64,000 nucleotides of DNA from Acetobacterium fimetarium (GTDB taxonomy: Bacteria; Bacillota; Clostridia; Eubacteriales; Eubacteriaceae): the NCBI RefSeq assembly GCF_014284475.1, contig NZ_WJBC01000005.1, forward strand, positions 1-64,000. The letters run 5' to 3'. The first letter of the stretch is position 1; each line of letters opens with the position of its first letter. Under the pieces are notes generated by a model. The model was not told the origin of the DNA. It was given only the letters and a program-made list of their open reading frames with translations, and did no database searches. Of the stretch, positions 9,207-19,534 are shown piece after piece. The translations under genes were made by a program, and so were the position numbers.

Positions 9207-9743
9207 ATGTCAAGAGTAGGGAAAGCACCCGTTGTGATCCTCCAGGGAGTCGACATTAAAAAAGATGGTCAGACTTTGACGGTCAAAGGTCCATTAGGGC
9301 AACTGGTCAGAACATTTCATCCTGATATCATCATCGATGTTCAAGAGAACGAAGTAGTAGTTTCGCGACCATCTGAAAGCAAGCAACATAAATCGCTTCA
9401 TGGTTTAACGCGTGCTTTAATTCAGAATATGGTTACTGGCGTCACTACTGGCTTCACTAAAACATTGGAAATCAGTGGAGTTGGTTATAGAGCAGAAAAA
9501 AAAGGCAATAAATTAGTCATGAATTTAGGATATTCACATCTTGTTGAGATGGAAGATCCTACAGGCGTTGAGGCGATTCCAGAAACGAATACTAAAGTCG
9601 TAGTAAAAGGCATCAGCAAAGAAGCTGTTGGTGCACATGCTGCCAATATTCGTGCGAAACGTCCACCGGAACCCTATAAGGGCCATGGCGTTAAATATGC
9701 TGATGAAGTAGTCAGACGTAAAGAAGGTAAAACAGGGAAATAA
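9207..9743 (+). CDS. rplF: 50S ribosomal protein L6
   Basis: L6 sits near the factor-binding site of the 50S subunit. The 178-residue protein has the two L6 repeats and the C-terminal signature with [24 protein letters not shown] lies ahead of the ATG. It is in the expected order S8-L6-L18-S5. Confidence 0.99.
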   Translation: MSRVGKAPVVILQGVDIKKDGQTLTVKGPLGQLVRTFHPDIIIDVQENEVVVSRPSESKQHKSLHGLTRALIQNMVTGVTTGFTKTLEISGVGYRAEKKGNKLVMNLGYSHLVEMEDPTGVEAIPETNTKVVVKGISKEAVGAHAANIRAKRPPEPYKGHGVKYADEVVRRKEGKTGK

Positions 9744-9785
9744 AACCTGCTAACCCGTCAAAGATAATGAAGGGAGTGAAACTCG

Positions 9786-10154
9786 ATGATCAAAAAACCC
9801 ATTAAGAATAAATTACGTATTGCGCGTCATTACCGCGTCCGAAATAAGATTTCTGGAACTGAAATGAGACCGCGTTTAAACGTATTTAGAAGTAATAAAA
9901 ATATTTACGCTCAAATTATTGATGATACGAAAGGTATCACTTTGGTTGCTGCTGCTTCTAATGATGCGGATCTTAAAGGTCAGTTATCAAAAGGAGGCGA
10001 TAAAGCAGCTGCAAAAGCCGTTGGCGAAGCAGTTGCTAAAAAAGCCATCGAAAAAGGGATAGAAGCCGTTGTGTTCGATAGAGGCGGTTATGTATATCAT
10101 GGTAGAATAAAAGAATTGGCAGAAGGCGCTCGCGAAGCCGGCCTGAAATTCTAA
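9786..10154 (+). CDS. rplR: 50S ribosomal protein L18
   Basis: L18 carries 5S rRNA into the 50S subunit. The 122-residue product has the basic N-terminus ([24 protein letters not shown]) and the [26 protein letters not shown] ending typical of the family. The ribosome site AAGGGAGTG is weaker than in neighbouring genes. Confidence 0.99.
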   Translation: MIKKPIKNKLRIARHYRVRNKISGTEMRPRLNVFRSNKNIYAQIIDDTKGITLVAAASNDADLKGQLSKGGDKAAAKAVGEAVAKKAIEKGIEAVVFDRGGYVYHGRIKELAEGAREAGLKF

Positions 10155-10171
10155 GTAAAGGAGGTCATTTA

Positions 10172-10678
10172 ATGCTAAACAAAAAAATCGATCCAAGTAC
10201 ATTAGATTTGAAGGAAAAAGTAGTTGCCATCAACCGAGTTACTAAGGTTGTTAAAGGTGGTCGTAACTTCAGATTCAGCTGTCTTGTGATTGTTGGAGAC
10301 GAAAACGGCTATGTTGGCGTCGGTAAAGGAAAAGCAATGGAAATTCCAGATGCGATTCGTAAAGGTATTGACGCAGCAAAAAAATCATTGATCAAAGTGC
10401 CAATGGTTGGAACAACGATTCCCCATACAATTAATGGTGAATCTGGTGCGGGTCATGTATTACTGAAACCTGCTGGAGAAGGTACCGGTGTTATTGCTGG
10501 TGGACCTGTTCGAGCAGTATTGGAATTAGCTGGAGTAAGAGATATTCGTACTAAATCTTTAGGATCAAACAACGCACGTAATATGGTCAATGCTACAATG
10601 GCAGGCCTTGCTGGATTAACAACACTTGAAGAAGTAGCAGCAAAACGTGGCAAGAAACCTGAAGAAATTTTAGATTAG
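10172..10678 (+). CDS. rpsE: 30S ribosomal protein S5
   Basis: S5 contributes to decoding fidelity and the mRNA helicase function of the ribosome; changes in its N-terminal loop cause spectinomycin resistance. The 168-residue protein shows [24 protein letters not shown]-like sequence and the [21 protein letters not shown] loop. AAAGGAGGT precedes the ATG. Confidence 0.99.
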   Translation: MLNKKIDPSTLDLKEKVVAINRVTKVVKGGRNFRFSCLVIVGDENGYVGVGKGKAMEIPDAIRKGIDAAKKSLIKVPMVGTTIPHTINGESGAGHVLLKPAGEGTGVIAGGPVRAVLELAGVRDIRTKSLGSNNARNMVNATMAGLAGLTTLEEVAAKRGKKPEEILD

Positions 10679-10689
10679 GAGGAGTCATT

Positions 10690-10872
10690 ATGGCTAAGCA
10701 ATTAGAAATTACACTTAAGAAAAGTCTGATTGGTCGCAATAAAAAACAACGTGCAACCATTGAAGCTTTAGGCTTAAAGAAAATTGGACAAACAATTACA
10801 CATAATGATACACCTCAAATTCGCGGCATGATTCATCGGACAGATTTTATGCTCGACGTAAAAGAAGTATAG
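10690..10872 (+). CDS. rpmD: 50S ribosomal protein L30
   Basis: A 60-residue L30 with the conserved [25 protein letters not shown] core. AGGAGG overlaps the end of rpsE, and 11 bp separate it from both neighbours, consistent with coupled translation. Confidence 0.98.
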   Translation: MAKQLEITLKKSLIGRNKKQRATIEALGLKKIGQTITHNDTPQIRGMIHRTDFMLDVKEV

Positions 10873-10883
10873 GAGGTGTTAAG

Positions 10884-11327
10884 ATGAAGTTACATACTTT
10901 AAGTCCAGCCCCTGGTTCAAAACGGGCTCCCAAACGTAAGGGACGCGGTACCGGTTCGGGTCTTGGAAAAACTGCTGGTCGTGGACAGGACGGACAAAAA
11001 GCACGTTCAGGCGGTGGTGTAAGACCAGGTTTTGAAGGCGGACAAATGCCTTTGGCCAGACGTTTACCAAAACGCGGCTTTTCAAATGCGCGATTCAAAA
11101 AAACATATGCAATTGTCAATGTTGGCGAATTGAATGTATTTGATGAAAACACAGTGATTACACCAGAGTTATTGTTAGAATATGGTTTTATTCGAAAAAT
11201 GCAAGATGGTTTAAAAGTCCTTGGAAACGGAGAAGTTGAAAAGGCATTTACAATTAAAGCAAATAAAATCAGCAAATCAGCTGAGGAGAAGATTCTCGCT
11301 GGAGGAGGAAAGGTAGAGGTGATCTAA
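10884..11327 (+). CDS. rplO: 50S ribosomal protein L15
   Basis: L15 is a late-assembly protein rich in glycine and basic residues at the N-terminus. The 147-residue product begins [22 protein letters not shown] and includes the family segment [21 protein letters not shown]. Only one base separates its stop from the secY start. Confidence 0.99.
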   Translation: MKLHTLSPAPGSKRAPKRKGRGTGSGLGKTAGRGQDGQKARSGGGVRPGFEGGQMPLARRLPKRGFSNARFKKTYAIVNVGELNVFDENTVITPELLLEYGFIRKMQDGLKVLGNGEVEKAFTIKANKISKSAEEKILAGGGKVEVI

Positions 11328-11328
11328 T

Positions 11329-12588
11329 ATGGTCTCTACTTTGAAGGATGCTTGGAAAATGCCAGAGCTGCGACGGAAGATAATATTCACCCTTGCATTA
11401 CTGTTTGTTTATCGGTTGGGATCCTTCATACCGGTCCCCTTTGTCGATTTAGCACAGTTAGAAACGCTCGTGAACGACAATGGCATGTTCGGTTTGTTCA
11501 ACATTATTTCTGGCGGTAACTTTGGTAATTTTACCATTTTTGCCATGAGCATCACTCCCTATATCAACGCATCAATTATTATGAATCTGTTGGCTTTTGC
11601 CATCCCGGCACTGGAGAAACTGCAAAAAGAAGGGGAAGAAGGACGTAAGAAACTGGCACAGTATACGCGTTTTTTAACCATTGTCCTTGCTTTGATCCAG
11701 GCTTTGGGAATGAGCTTATCGTTTGGTGATTTGTTGATTGACAAGACGACTTTCACTGTCAGTACGGTTGTAATTTGCATTACAGCTGGAACGGCATTCC
11801 TGATGTATTTGGGAGAACAGATTACAGAGAATGGTATTGGTAATGGTATCTCGCTGATTATTTTTGTCAGTATCATCTCCCGTATTCCTAGTGGAATCGG
11901 TGAGCTTTACAATTATGTATCGATCGGTACGATGTCAGCTATCAGCCTGATCCTATTGCTCATATTTATTGTTGTTGTTGTATTTGGCGTCGTTGCTGTT
12001 AATGAAGGGCAGCGAAGAATCCCAGTGCAATATGCTAAACGTGTCGTTGGAAGAAAAATGTATGGTGGACAAACCACACATATTCCATTAAGAGTCAATA
12101 TGGCCGGCGTAATTCCGATCATTTTTGCGAGCTCATTAACCTTATTTCCAGCCACGATTTCGAGCTTTTTCCCGACTTCCGCTTTTGCAAATTGGGTGAC
12201 AACCTATTTTGCATGGGGATCATGGGCATCGACGATCATCTATGTCGTATTAATTGTTGCATTCACCTATTTTTATACGGCTGTAACATTTAATCCTTTT
12301 GATGTCGCCGATAATATTAAAAAACAAGGCGGGTACGTTCCCGGGATTAGACCAGGAAAACCGACGGTTGAGTACCTGTCCAGAATTATGAATCGATTAA
12401 CATTGTTTGGTGGAGCCTTTTTAGCACTCATCGCAATTATTCCGATACTTGTCGGTGATTACACTGGAGTCAATCTTCAATTTGGCGGAACATCTTTGCT
12501 AATTATCGTCGGTGTTGCTCTGGAAGTGGTTAAAACACTTGAGGCAGAAATGATGATGAGACACCATCAGGGATTTTTAAAATCTTAG
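11329..12588 (+). CDS. secY: Preprotein translocase subunit SecY
   Basis: SecY is the channel of the general secretion pathway; SecA (encoded at 44964) drives export through it. The 419-residue protein shows ten hydrophobic segments, the lateral-gate and plug region after the first helix, and the conserved RLGSFIPVP and GQRRIPVQYAKRV stretches. The start follows GGTAGAGGTGATCTA. Its place after rplO and before adk is the standard arrangement. Confidence 0.98.
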   Translation: MVSTLKDAWKMPELRRKIIFTLALLFVYRLGSFIPVPFVDLAQLETLVNDNGMFGLFNIISGGNFGNFTIFAMSITPYINASIIMNLLAFAIPALEKLQKEGEEGRKKLAQYTRFLTIVLALIQALGMSLSFGDLLIDKTTFTVSTVVICITAGTAFLMYLGEQITENGIGNGISLIIFVSIISRIPSGIGELYNYVSIGTMSAISLILLLIFIVVVVFGVVAVNEGQRRIPVQYAKRVVGRKMYGGQTTHIPLRVNMAGVIPIIFASSLTLFPATISSFFPTSAFANWVTTYFAWGSWASTIIYVVLIVAFTYFYTAVTFNPFDVADNIKKQGGYVPGIRPGKPTVEYLSRIMNRLTLFGGAFLALIAIIPILVGDYTGVNLQFGGTSLLIIVGVALEVVKTLEAEMMMRHHQGFLKS

Positions 12589-12610
12589 TAAAACTGGAGA
12601 TGAATGAGAA

Positions 12611-13276
12611 ATGAGAATTGTATTATTAGGACCTCCGGGAGCTGGTAAAGGGACACAGGCAAAGCTAATTTGTGAAACCTACAATATCCCTCACATTTCT
12701 ACCGGTGATCTTTTCAGAGAAAATATGAGCAAAGATACTCCCCTTGGGAAAAAAGCCAAGGATTACATGGCCAAGGGACTTTTAGTTCCGGACGAACTTG
12801 TGGTTGATATGGTAGCGGATCGTCTTACTCAGGCTGACGTTGCAGCAGCAGGTCGAGGGTTTTTATTGGATGGGTTTCCCAGAACGGTCGTTCAGGCAGA
12901 AGCATTGGAAAAAATTAGTGCAAAAAATGATCTGGAATTAGATTTTGCTGTTAATTTGGAAGTGCCATTGGACGTTTTAGTTGAAAGAATCTCAGGACGA
13001 AGAATCTGCCCGACATGTGCAGCAACCTATCATGTAAAATATAATCAACCCAAGGACGAAGGTGTCTGTGATTTGGATGGCGCTTCTTTGTATCAGAGAG
13101 ATGATGATAAAGTTGAAACGGTTCAAAAACGCATCGAGGTTTACCAGGAACAAACAGAACCGCTGATCGCATTTTATAAAGAAAAGAAGAAAATTGTCGA
13201 TATTAACGGACTGCAGAATATGGATGATGTTTTTGATGACATAAAGCGCGTTCTGGATGGAGCAAATAAAATATGA
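12611..13276 (+). CDS. adk: Adenylate kinase
   Basis: Interconverts ATP plus AMP and two ADP in the cytoplasm. The P-loop GPPGAGKGT is at residues 7-15, DGFPRT is the AMP-side motif, and the LID domain has CPTC followed by a third cysteine and an aspartate, the usual metal-binding set in Gram-positive enzymes. The length is 221 residues. The TGA stop overlaps the ATG of map by 4 bp. Confidence 0.98.
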   Translation: MRIVLLGPPGAGKGTQAKLICETYNIPHISTGDLFRENMSKDTPLGKKAKDYMAKGLLVPDELVVDMVADRLTQADVAAAGRGFLLDGFPRTVVQAEALEKISAKNDLELDFAVNLEVPLDVLVERISGRRICPTCAATYHVKYNQPKDEGVCDLDGASLYQRDDDKVETVQKRIEVYQEQTEPLIAFYKEKKKIVDINGLQNMDDVFDDIKRVLDGANKI

Positions 13277-14022
13277 TAACCATAAAATCCCACAAGGAAA
13301 TCGAACTGATGAGGCAAGCCGGCAGAATTGTTGCCGGTGCCCATGCCCTGGTGGGGAAACTGATCAGACCTGGAATAACAACCCTGGAATTGGATCGAGC
13401 GGTTGAAAAGTATATTAAAGATGCTGATGCAATCCCGACTTTCAAGGGTTATGGAGGATTTCCAAAATCAATTTGTGCTTCTGTCAATGAAGAAGTGGTT
13501 CATGGAATTCCCGGAAAACGCAAGCTTCTTGAAGGGGATATTATCAGCGTTGACATCGGAGCGACATATCAGGGTTATGTCGGCGATGCCGCCGTAACTC
13601 ATGGTGTTGGTGCTATTTCTGATGAAGCACAAAAGCTCATTGATGTCACACGCGAGTCATTCTTTAAAGGCATTGCTTATGCACGAGAGGGGTATCGGTT
13701 ATCCGATATATCAAATGCAGTTCAGACGTATGTTGAAGAAAATGGTTTTTCGGTTGTGAGAGACTATGTCGGACATGGCGTCGGGAAAAAAATGCATGAA
13801 GATCCCCCAATCCCCAATTATGGTCTGGAAGGACATGGACCTCGTTTACGGCAGGGAATGACATTGGCGATCGAACCGATGGTTAATGTTGGCACCTATG
13901 AAGTTGTTGTGCTTGACAATGATTGGACAGTCGTCACAACTGACGGCAAGCTTTCATCCCATTATGAGCATACCATACTGATCACCGGAAATGGTGAACC
14001 AGAGCTCTTGACAGTGATCTAG
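13273..14022 (+). CDS. map: Type I methionine aminopeptidase
   Basis: Removes the initiator methionine from nascent proteins. The 249-residue protein has the metal-ligand pattern of the family: aspartates in [17 protein letters not shown], the histidine of [10 protein letters not shown], and glutamates in IEPMVNV and SSHYEHT. It lacks an N-terminal zinc extension, so it is of the short type. It overlaps adk by 4 bp. Confidence 0.97.
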   Translation: MITIKSHKEIELMRQAGRIVAGAHALVGKLIRPGITTLELDRAVEKYIKDADAIPTFKGYGGFPKSICASVNEEVVHGIPGKRKLLEGDIISVDIGATYQGYVGDAAVTHGVGAISDEAQKLIDVTRESFFKGIAYAREGYRLSDISNAVQTYVEENGFSVVRDYVGHGVGKKMHEDPPIPNYGLEGHGPRLRQGMTLAIEPMVNVGTYEVVVLDNDWTVVTTDGKLSSHYEHTILITGNGEPELLTVI

Positions 14023-14034
14023 GTTGGTGAGTAA

Positions 14035-14337
14035 ATGAATGATTTTACAGTTGGACAAGTGGTTCGATCCCTGGCTGGCCGTGATAAGGGTCAGTACATG
14101 GTGGTTATTGAAGTAGTGGACGATCAGTTCATCTGCATTGCTAACGGAAAACTTCGCAAAGTGAATAATCCGAAAAAGAAGAAGATCAAACACTTGGCGA
14201 AGACGAATCACATTGCGACAGAGATACGTGATAAAATATTAGATGGAAAAAAAATAAGTAACGCTGAGATTAGAAAAATACTCGAGTCCTATCACATGCC
14301 TGATGGTATTGGGGATGAGAATCGTGAGGAGGTTTGA
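14035..14337 (+). CDS. KOW-domain RNA-binding protein (L14e-like)
   Basis: A 100-residue basic protein with a KOW-type SH3 barrel in the first 45 residues (VGQVVRSLAGRDKGQYMVV), a pattern shared with eukaryotic and archaeal L14e/L27e. It is commonly found between map and infA in Clostridia. It probably binds RNA or the ribosome, but no specific role is established that I can name. The ATG follows GGTGAG, 12 bp after map, and the stop is 3 bp before infA. Confidence 0.9.
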   Translation: MNDFTVGQVVRSLAGRDKGQYMVVIEVVDDQFICIANGKLRKVNNPKKKKIKHLAKTNHIATEIRDKILDGKKISNAEIRKILESYHMPDGIGDENREEV

Positions 14338-14340
14338 TCA

Positions 14341-14568
14341 ATGGCCAAAAAAGATGTTATCGAGGTAGAAGGCACCGTTGTGGAGTCATTACCAAACACT
14401 ATTTTCTTAGTTGAATTGGAAAATGGACATCAGATAACTGCGCATATTTCGGGAAAACTGCGAATGAACTACATTCGTATTCTACCTGGAGATAAGGTAG
14501 TTGTTGAATTATCCCCATATGATTTGACCCGCGGGCGTATCGTATGGCGTGGGAAAGGTAAATCATAA
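14341..14568 (+). CDS. infA: Translation initiation factor IF-1
   Basis: IF-1 is a single OB-fold protein that occupies the A site during initiation. The 75-residue product starts [21 protein letters not shown] and contains [23 protein letters not shown], diagnostic of the family. GAGGAGG upstream lies in the end of the KOW gene. Confidence 0.99.
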   Translation: MAKKDVIEVEGTVVESLPNTIFLVELENGHQITAHISGKLRMNYIRILPGDKVVVELSPYDLTRGRIVWRGKGKS

Positions 14569-14581
14569 AGGAGGCATACAA

Positions 14582-14695
14582 ATGAAAGTTAGATCATCAG
14601 TAAAAAAGATTTGTGAAAAATGCAAAATCATTAAAAGGAATGGCCGTGTTATGGTAATTTGCGAAAATCCAAAACACAAACAAAGACAAGGTTAA
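14582..14695 (+). CDS. rpmJ: 50S ribosomal protein L36, zinc-binding form
   Basis: A 37-residue protein, [17 protein letters not shown] at the start and KHKQRQG at the end. The CxxC pair, a third cysteine and a histidine form the zinc site of C+ L36. AAAGGAGG precedes the ATG. The gene is followed by a 154-bp non-coding stretch that leads into the alpha operon. Confidence 0.98.
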   Translation: MKVRSSVKKICEKCKIIKRNGRVMVICENPKHKQRQG

Positions 14696-14849
14696 ACCGT
14701 CGAATCCAGAAAAAAAGAACATGACCGCGGCAATTTTAGTCATGTTCATGATATAAAGCGTAATGCATCACTGTGGAATTAAAAGTGTTGCGTCACCAGC
14801 GCGGTTTATTTACACAGTAGCGAGAAAAAATTTAGGAGGTACACACCCT
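14696..14849 (+). promoter_or_regulatory. Leader before rpsM with stable hairpin
   Basis: The only long gap inside the ribosomal cluster. GAACATGAC at 14717-14725 pairs perfectly with GTCATGTTC at 14739-14747 around a 13-nt loop. There is no T run after it, so it is not a standard terminator. The G/C-rich loop (CGCGG) and a CGCG about 60 nt downstream could touch. By analogy with the alpha operon of E. coli, which S4 controls through a pseudoknot, this may be an S4- or S13-responsive leader; that is inference. Confidence 0.4.
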
Positions 14850-15215
14850 ATGGCAAGAATTGCCGGAGTCGATTTGCCCCGAGATAAGCGGGTAGAAATT
14901 GGATTAACTTATATTTATGGTATTGGGCATTCAACAGCTTTGAAAGTCTTGAAAGAACTTAATATCAATCCAGATACTAGAATTAAAGATTTGACTGAAA
15001 CGGAAGTCAATGATCTTAGAAATATCTTAGATGAGAAATACACTGTTGAAGGTGATCTTCGTCGAGAAGTAAGCTTAAACGTTAAGCGATTGATCGAAAT
15101 CGGATCGTATCGGGGTTTACGTCATCGTCGAGGTCTTCCAGTTAGAGGACAAAAGACAAAAACGAATGCCAGAACCCGTAAAGGTCCAAAACGAACCGTT
15201 GGAAGAAAGAAATAG
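14850..15215 (+). CDS. rpsM: 30S ribosomal protein S13
   Basis: S13 sits in the 30S head and contacts the P-site tRNA. The 121-residue protein starts [26 protein letters not shown]. The ATG at 14850 is chosen because TTTAGGAGGT lies just upstream and this gives the universal start; in-frame upstream codons would add unrelated residues. First gene of the alpha operon. Confidence 0.99.
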   Translation: MARIAGVDLPRDKRVEIGLTYIYGIGHSTALKVLKELNINPDTRIKDLTETEVNDLRNILDEKYTVEGDLRREVSLNVKRLIEIGSYRGLRHRRGLPVRGQKTKTNARTRKGPKRTVGRKK

Positions 15216-15227
15216 GGGGGCTTAATA

Positions 15228-15620
15228 ATGGCAGTTAAAAAGACACGAAGAAAAGTAAAAAAAGTTAAAAAGAATATCGAACGTGGCCAGGCTCACATTC
15301 AATCTTCTTTCAACAACACAATTGTTACCATTACCGATATGGCCGGGAATGCTTTATCTTGGGCCAGTTCAGGTGGATTAGGTTTTAAAGGTTCTCGTAA
15401 GAGCACACCTTTTGCTTCACAAATGGCAGCTGAAGAAGCAGCTAAAAGTGCTATGGAACACGGACTTAAAACGGTAGAAGTTTTAGTCAAAGGACCTGGC
15501 TCAGGACGTGAGGCAGCTATTCGTGCCTTACAGGCGGCTGGATTGGAAATTACACTGATCCGTGATGTTACGCCTATTCCACATAACGGTTGTCGACCAC
15601 CTAAGCGACGACGAGTATAA
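15228..15620 (+). CDS. rpsK: 30S ribosomal protein S11
   Basis: S11 forms part of the platform of the 30S subunit. The 130-residue product has the [18 protein letters not shown]-like N-terminal segment, [20 protein letters not shown] and the basic ending [12 protein letters not shown], all diagnostic. AGGGGGG precedes the ATG, 12 bp after rpsM. Confidence 0.99.
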   Translation: MAVKKTRRKVKKVKKNIERGQAHIQSSFNNTIVTITDMAGNALSWASSGGLGFKGSRKSTPFASQMAAEEAAKSAMEHGLKTVEVLVKGPGSGREAAIRALQAAGLEITLIRDVTPIPHNGCRPPKRRRV

Positions 15621-15636
15621 TAGGAGGGCGGAAAAG

Positions 15637-16266
15637 ATGTCAAGAAATATAGAAGCTTCATGCAGACAATGTAGACGTGAAGGTGCCAAATTGTACCTTA
15701 AAGGAGAACGCTGTTATTCAACAAATAAATGCGCGTTTGAAAGACGTCCAACACCACCAGGTCAACATGGAAAAAGAAGAACAAAATTATCAGAATATGG
15801 ACTTCAATTACGTGAAAAACAAAAAGCTAAACGTATTTACGGAGTTATGGAAAAGCAATTCAGATCATACTTTGAAATTGCTGAAAAACAAAAGGGAATC
15901 ACGGGTCATAATTTATTGATCCATTTAGAATCACGTTTGGATAACGTTGTATATCGATTAGGTTTAGCAAATTCTCGTAAAGAAGCGCGACAATTAATTG
16001 ATCATGAACATTTTCTCGTGAACGGCAAAAAACTCAATATTCCTTCTTATATTACCAAAGAAGGCGATACGATTGAAGTAAAAGCCAAAAGCAAGAAATC
16101 ACAAAAATTCAAAGACATTCTAGAAGTGACCGAAAACAGAACAATTGTACCATGGTTGTCTAAAGATGTTGAAACTCTATCAGGTAAAATCATTGGAAGA
16201 CCGGCAGTAGAAGACATCGATGTCGAAATTGCTGAGCATCTTATTGTTGAATTGTATTCTAAATAG
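15637..16266 (+). CDS. rpsD: 30S ribosomal protein S4, zinc-binding form
   Basis: S4 nucleates 30S assembly and in many bacteria represses the alpha operon. The 209-residue product starts [15 protein letters not shown], with four cysteines in the first 35 residues (CRQC, C26-like, C31-like) that make the C+ zinc site, and has an S4 RNA-binding domain after residue 95. The ATG at 15637 follows AGGAGGG; an upstream in-frame ATG lies within rpsK and is rejected. The gene ends with TAG. Confidence 0.98.
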   Translation: MSRNIEASCRQCRREGAKLYLKGERCYSTNKCAFERRPTPPGQHGKRRTKLSEYGLQLREKQKAKRIYGVMEKQFRSYFEIAEKQKGITGHNLLIHLESRLDNVVYRLGLANSRKEARQLIDHEHFLVNGKKLNIPSYITKEGDTIEVKAKSKKSQKFKDILEVTENRTIVPWLSKDVETLSGKIIGRPAVEDIDVEIAEHLIVELYSK

Positions 16267-16338
16267 TCTACATGTTCGGGAACCAATTAACCCTCATGTT
16301 AATGAATGGATTATAAATAAGTAGGAGGGTCTTGATAA

Positions 16339-17298
16339 ATGATCGAATTCGAAAAACCAGTTATCGAAATTGTTAATAAAGCAGATGACGACACTTATGG
16401 GCAGTTTGTAATTGAACCTCTGGAAAGAGGCTACGGAACTACCCTTGGGAATAGTCTTAGAAGAATTATGTTATCATCTCTGCCAGGTGTAGCAGTAACA
16501 TCAGTGAAAATAGAAGGCGTTTTGCATGAGTTTTCGACGATACCAGGGGTAAAAGAGGACGTTATTGAAGTTCTCTTAAACCTCAAAGGTCTCGCAGCGG
16601 AGATATATTCAGATGAACCAAAAGTCATCTATATTGAAGCGTCAGAAGAAGGCGAAGTGACAGCCGGCGATATCATTGCTGATGCTGATGTGGACATCAT
16701 CAACCCGGAAATGCACATCGCTACTTTGGCTAAAGGTGCGACCCTCAATATGGAAATGCGTATTGAAAAGGGGCGTGGCTACGTGGCAGCTGATAAAAAT
16801 AAATATCCGGGAATGCCAATTGGTACCATTCCAATGGACTCTATTTTTTCACCCATTACAAAAGTTAACTTTTTAGTGGAGAATACACGTGTTGGCCAAA
16901 TCACTGATTTTGATAAATTGACAATAGATATATGGACAGATGGCACCACAACACCGGAGGAAGCTTTGTCTCTGGCAGCTAAAGTCTTAAGTGAACATCT
17001 CAATTTGTTCATCAACTTGACTGAGCATGCCTCGACTGTGGAAATCATGGTTGAAAAAGAAGAAAGCGAAAAAGAACGTATTCGTGAAATGTCGATCGAG
17101 GAATTGGAACTTTCAGTAAGATCCAGCAATTGTCTGAGACGTGCGAATATTGATACAGTTGAAAAACTAACACAAAGAAGCGAAGAGGATATGATTAAAG
17201 TGCGTAACCTCGGACGTAAATCTCTGAATGAAATCAAGCACAAACTAGCTGAAATTGGATTGTCCTTGAGTCAAGAAGAAGAAAAGGCAAAGGAGTAA
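16339..17298 (+). CDS. rpoA: DNA-directed RNA polymerase subunit alpha
   Basis: Alpha dimerises to start polymerase assembly and its C-terminal domain contacts UP elements and activators. The 319-residue protein has the N-terminal assembly domain ([28 protein letters not shown]) and the alpha-CTD with helix-hairpin-helix motifs ([18 protein letters not shown] and [11 protein letters not shown]). AGGAGGG is before the ATG. Confidence 0.99.
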   Translation: MIEFEKPVIEIVNKADDDTYGQFVIEPLERGYGTTLGNSLRRIMLSSLPGVAVTSVKIEGVLHEFSTIPGVKEDVIEVLLNLKGLAAEIYSDEPKVIYIEASEEGEVTAGDIIADADVDIINPEMHIATLAKGATLNMEMRIEKGRGYVAADKNKYPGMPIGTIPMDSIFSPITKVNFLVENTRVGQITDFDKLTIDIWTDGTTTPEEALSLAAKVLSEHLNLFINLTEHASTVEIMVEKEESEKERIREMSIEELELSVRSSNCLRRANIDTVEKLTQRSEEDMIKVRNLGRKSLNEIKHKLAEIGLSLSQEEEKAKE

Positions 17299-17305
17299 TA
17301 GTACT

Positions 17306-17647
17306 ATGGCGGGATATAGAAAACTAGGCCGTCCCTCTGATCAAAGAAGAGCATTATTGCGTAATCTTACCACTGCCCTTTTAGAACACGGTAAAATTGA
17401 AACAACCGTAACCAGAGCAAAGGAAGTTAAAAGATTAGCAGATAAAATGATCACATTGGGTAAAAGAGGCGACTTACATGCCAGAAGACAGGCAATTGCA
17501 TATATTACACAGGAAGTTGTTGTAAAACAATTGTTTGACGAAATAGCACCAAAATATACTGAGAGAAACGGTGGCTATACTCGAATCTATCGAGTCGGAC
17601 CACGTCGCGGCGATGGCGCAGAAATGGCTATAATTGAATTAGTATAA
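17306..17647 (+). CDS. rplQ: 50S ribosomal protein L17
   Basis: L17 lies near the tunnel exit. The 113-residue product begins [39 protein letters not shown] and ends [19 protein letters not shown], both diagnostic. It is 7 bp after rpoA and the last gene before a terminator. Confidence 0.99.
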   Translation: MAGYRKLGRPSDQRRALLRNLTTALLEHGKIETTVTRAKEVKRLADKMITLGKRGDLHARRQAIAYITQEVVVKQLFDEIAPKYTERNGGYTRIYRVGPRRGDGAEMAIIELV

Positions 17648-17661
17648 TTATGATGCAAATG

Positions 17662-17693
17662 AAGGGATTAAGGTGTTTTTAGCTTAATCCCTT
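17662..17693 (+). terminator. Terminator of the alpha operon
   Basis: AAGGGATTAAG at 17662-17672 pairs perfectly with CTTAATCCCTT at 17683-17693. The tail (TCTTGTTAT) is only moderately T-rich, so some readthrough into the ecf genes is possible. The 133 bp that follow hold a further 7-bp hairpin (CGCCTGG with CCAGGCG) and no clear promoter. Confidence 0.75.
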
Positions 17694-17833
17694 TCTTGTT
17701 ATATAAGGTCGTGAGTTGTCAAAGCTTATCGATATTCGCCTGGCCGATTATCCATGATGCCAGGCGACGACTCGAAACGCATTTTTAGGCAAGTTGAGGC
17801 ACTCATGATTAACGCCAAAGAGGGTGAAAACAA

Positions 17834-18685
17834 GTGACAATGGAAAAAAAAGAGAAAATGATTGAAGTGAAAGATGTCTGCTTTGTTTATCCTGGCAACA
17901 GCGAAAATAAGTCAGTCACCGCTCTCAGTGATATCAATTTACACATAAATAAGGGTGAGTTTGTCGGGATCATTGGACATAATGGATCTGGAAAATCAAC
18001 TCTTTCAAAACTCCTGAATGCGATTATATTTCCGACAGCCGGCGATGTGATTATCAACGGCTTAAACCCGAAAGATCATGAACATCTATGGGATATCCGG
18101 CAGACCGCTGGTATGGTTTTTCAAAATCCGGATAATCAGCTGGTTGCTACCATCGTTGAGGAAGATGTTGCCTTTGGCCCAGAAAATCTCGGCGTTCCGT
18201 CATTGGAAATAAGAGAACGGGTGGACCGCGCGTTGGCAACGGTTGACATGCAGGCTTATGCACATCAAAAACCGCATCAATTGTCAGGTGGTCAAAAACA
18301 GAGGATTGCAATTGCCGGCATTCTGGCGATGGAACCAGAATGCATCATTTTTGATGAACCGACTGCCATGCTCGATCCATCAGGACGGCGTGAAGTCATG
18401 GAAACCATTCGAAAATTGAATCAGGAAAAAAACATGACCATCATTCATATCACTCATTACATGAGTGAAATTATCAATGCTGATCGGATTATTGTTTTAG
18501 ATGCGGGGAAAATCGTGATGGAAGGAACACCAGTGGAAATATTCAAGAATGTCAGTGCGCTTAAAAAGATCGGCCTGGATGTTCCGCAAATGACGGAACT
18601 TGCTTATGAACTCAGAAAAGAAGGCATGAATATCAAAGACAGTATTCTCAGTATTGATGAAATGGTGGATGCGCTATGCCAGTAG
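17834..18685 (+). CDS. ecfA1: ECF transporter ATPase EcfA1
   Basis: One of the two ATPases of the energy-coupling factor module that powers vitamin and metal uptake with exchangeable S components. The 283-residue protein has Walker [11 protein letters not shown]-loop, signature LSGGQKQR and Walker B CIIFDEPT. The GTG at 17834 is used because AGAGGGTG lies 8 bp upstream; an ATG two codons later is possible. It overlaps ecfA2 by 10 bp. No S component is encoded nearby, so this is probably the shared (group II) module. Confidence 0.95.
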   Translation: MTMEKKEKMIEVKDVCFVYPGNSENKSVTALSDINLHINKGEFVGIIGHNGSGKSTLSKLLNAIIFPTAGDVIINGLNPKDHEHLWDIRQTAGMVFQNPDNQLVATIVEEDVAFGPENLGVPSLEIRERVDRALATVDMQAYAHQKPHQLSGGQKQRIAIAGILAMEPECIIFDEPTAMLDPSGRREVMETIRKLNQEKNMTIIHITHYMSEIINADRIIVLDAGKIVMEGTPVEIFKNVSALKKIGLDVPQMTELAYELRKEGMNIKDSILSIDEMVDALCQ

Positions 18686-19530
18686 AAATAAAAAATCTTT
18701 CGCATGTTTATTCAGAAGGATCGCCCTTTGAATTTCAGGCACTCAAAGACATTGATATTACAATTGAAGATGGTAGTTTTGTTGGAATTATCGGACATAC
18801 CGGATCAGGAAAGTCGACGCTCATCCAACACCTCAACGGCCTGCTGACACCGACGTCCGGCACGGTGCTGGTCGATGGTGAGGATATTTTCAGCAAGAAA
18901 AAAAACGAATTAATACAATTGCGCCATCATATCGGTCTGGTTTTTCAGTATCCGGAGCATCAGTTATTTGAAGAAACGGTGCATAAGGATGTGGCATTCG
19001 GGCCCAAAAATCAGGGACTCTCGGAAGACGAAATAAATCAGCGTGTTCAGCAGTCAATCAAAATGGTTGGTCTGAATTATGATGACGTGAAGGATAAATC
19101 GCCTTTTGAGCTTTCGGGCGGCCAAATGAGGAGGGTTGCGATTGCCGGGGTCCTGGCAATGGAACCATCGGTTTTAATCCTGGATGAGCCGACAGCCGGA
19201 CTGGATCCACGGGGCCGGGAAGAAATCCTGGCACAGATTAAATATTTGCATAAAAAAAAGAAAATGACGGTCATTTTAGTCTCGCACAGTATGGAAGATA
19301 TTGGGCGACTCGTTGAGAAAATATTAGTAATGAATGCTGGTGAGGTCGTTTTTTACGACTCGCCAAATCGTGTATTTACGGAAATCGAGACACTTGAGCG
19401 AATTGGTTTAGCTGTACCTGAGGTAACCTATCTCATGAGAAAACTTAAAGAAAAATATCCGGAAATTAGAGAAGATATTTTTACAGTAGCAGCAGCAAAA
19501 GACGAGATTCTCAAAGTCATAAGAGGGTAA
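18676..19530 (+). CDS. ecfA2: ECF transporter ATPase EcfA2
   Basis: Second ATPase of the ECF module, 284 residues. Walker A is GHTGSGKST, the signature LSGGQMRR and Walker [14 protein letters not shown]. It forms a heterodimer with EcfA1 on the EcfT scaffold. Its start lies inside ecfA1 and its stop is 4 bp before ecfT, so the three proteins are made in a coupled way. Confidence 0.95.
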   Translation: MPVEIKNLSHVYSEGSPFEFQALKDIDITIEDGSFVGIIGHTGSGKSTLIQHLNGLLTPTSGTVLVDGEDIFSKKKNELIQLRHHIGLVFQYPEHQLFEETVHKDVAFGPKNQGLSEDEINQRVQQSIKMVGLNYDDVKDKSPFELSGGQMRRVAIAGVLAMEPSVLILDEPTAGLDPRGREEILAQIKYLHKKKKMTVILVSHSMEDIGRLVEKILVMNAGEVVFYDSPNRVFTEIETLERIGLAVPEVTYLMRKLKEKYPEIREDIFTVAAAKDEILKVIRG

Positions 19531-19534
19531 CAAG

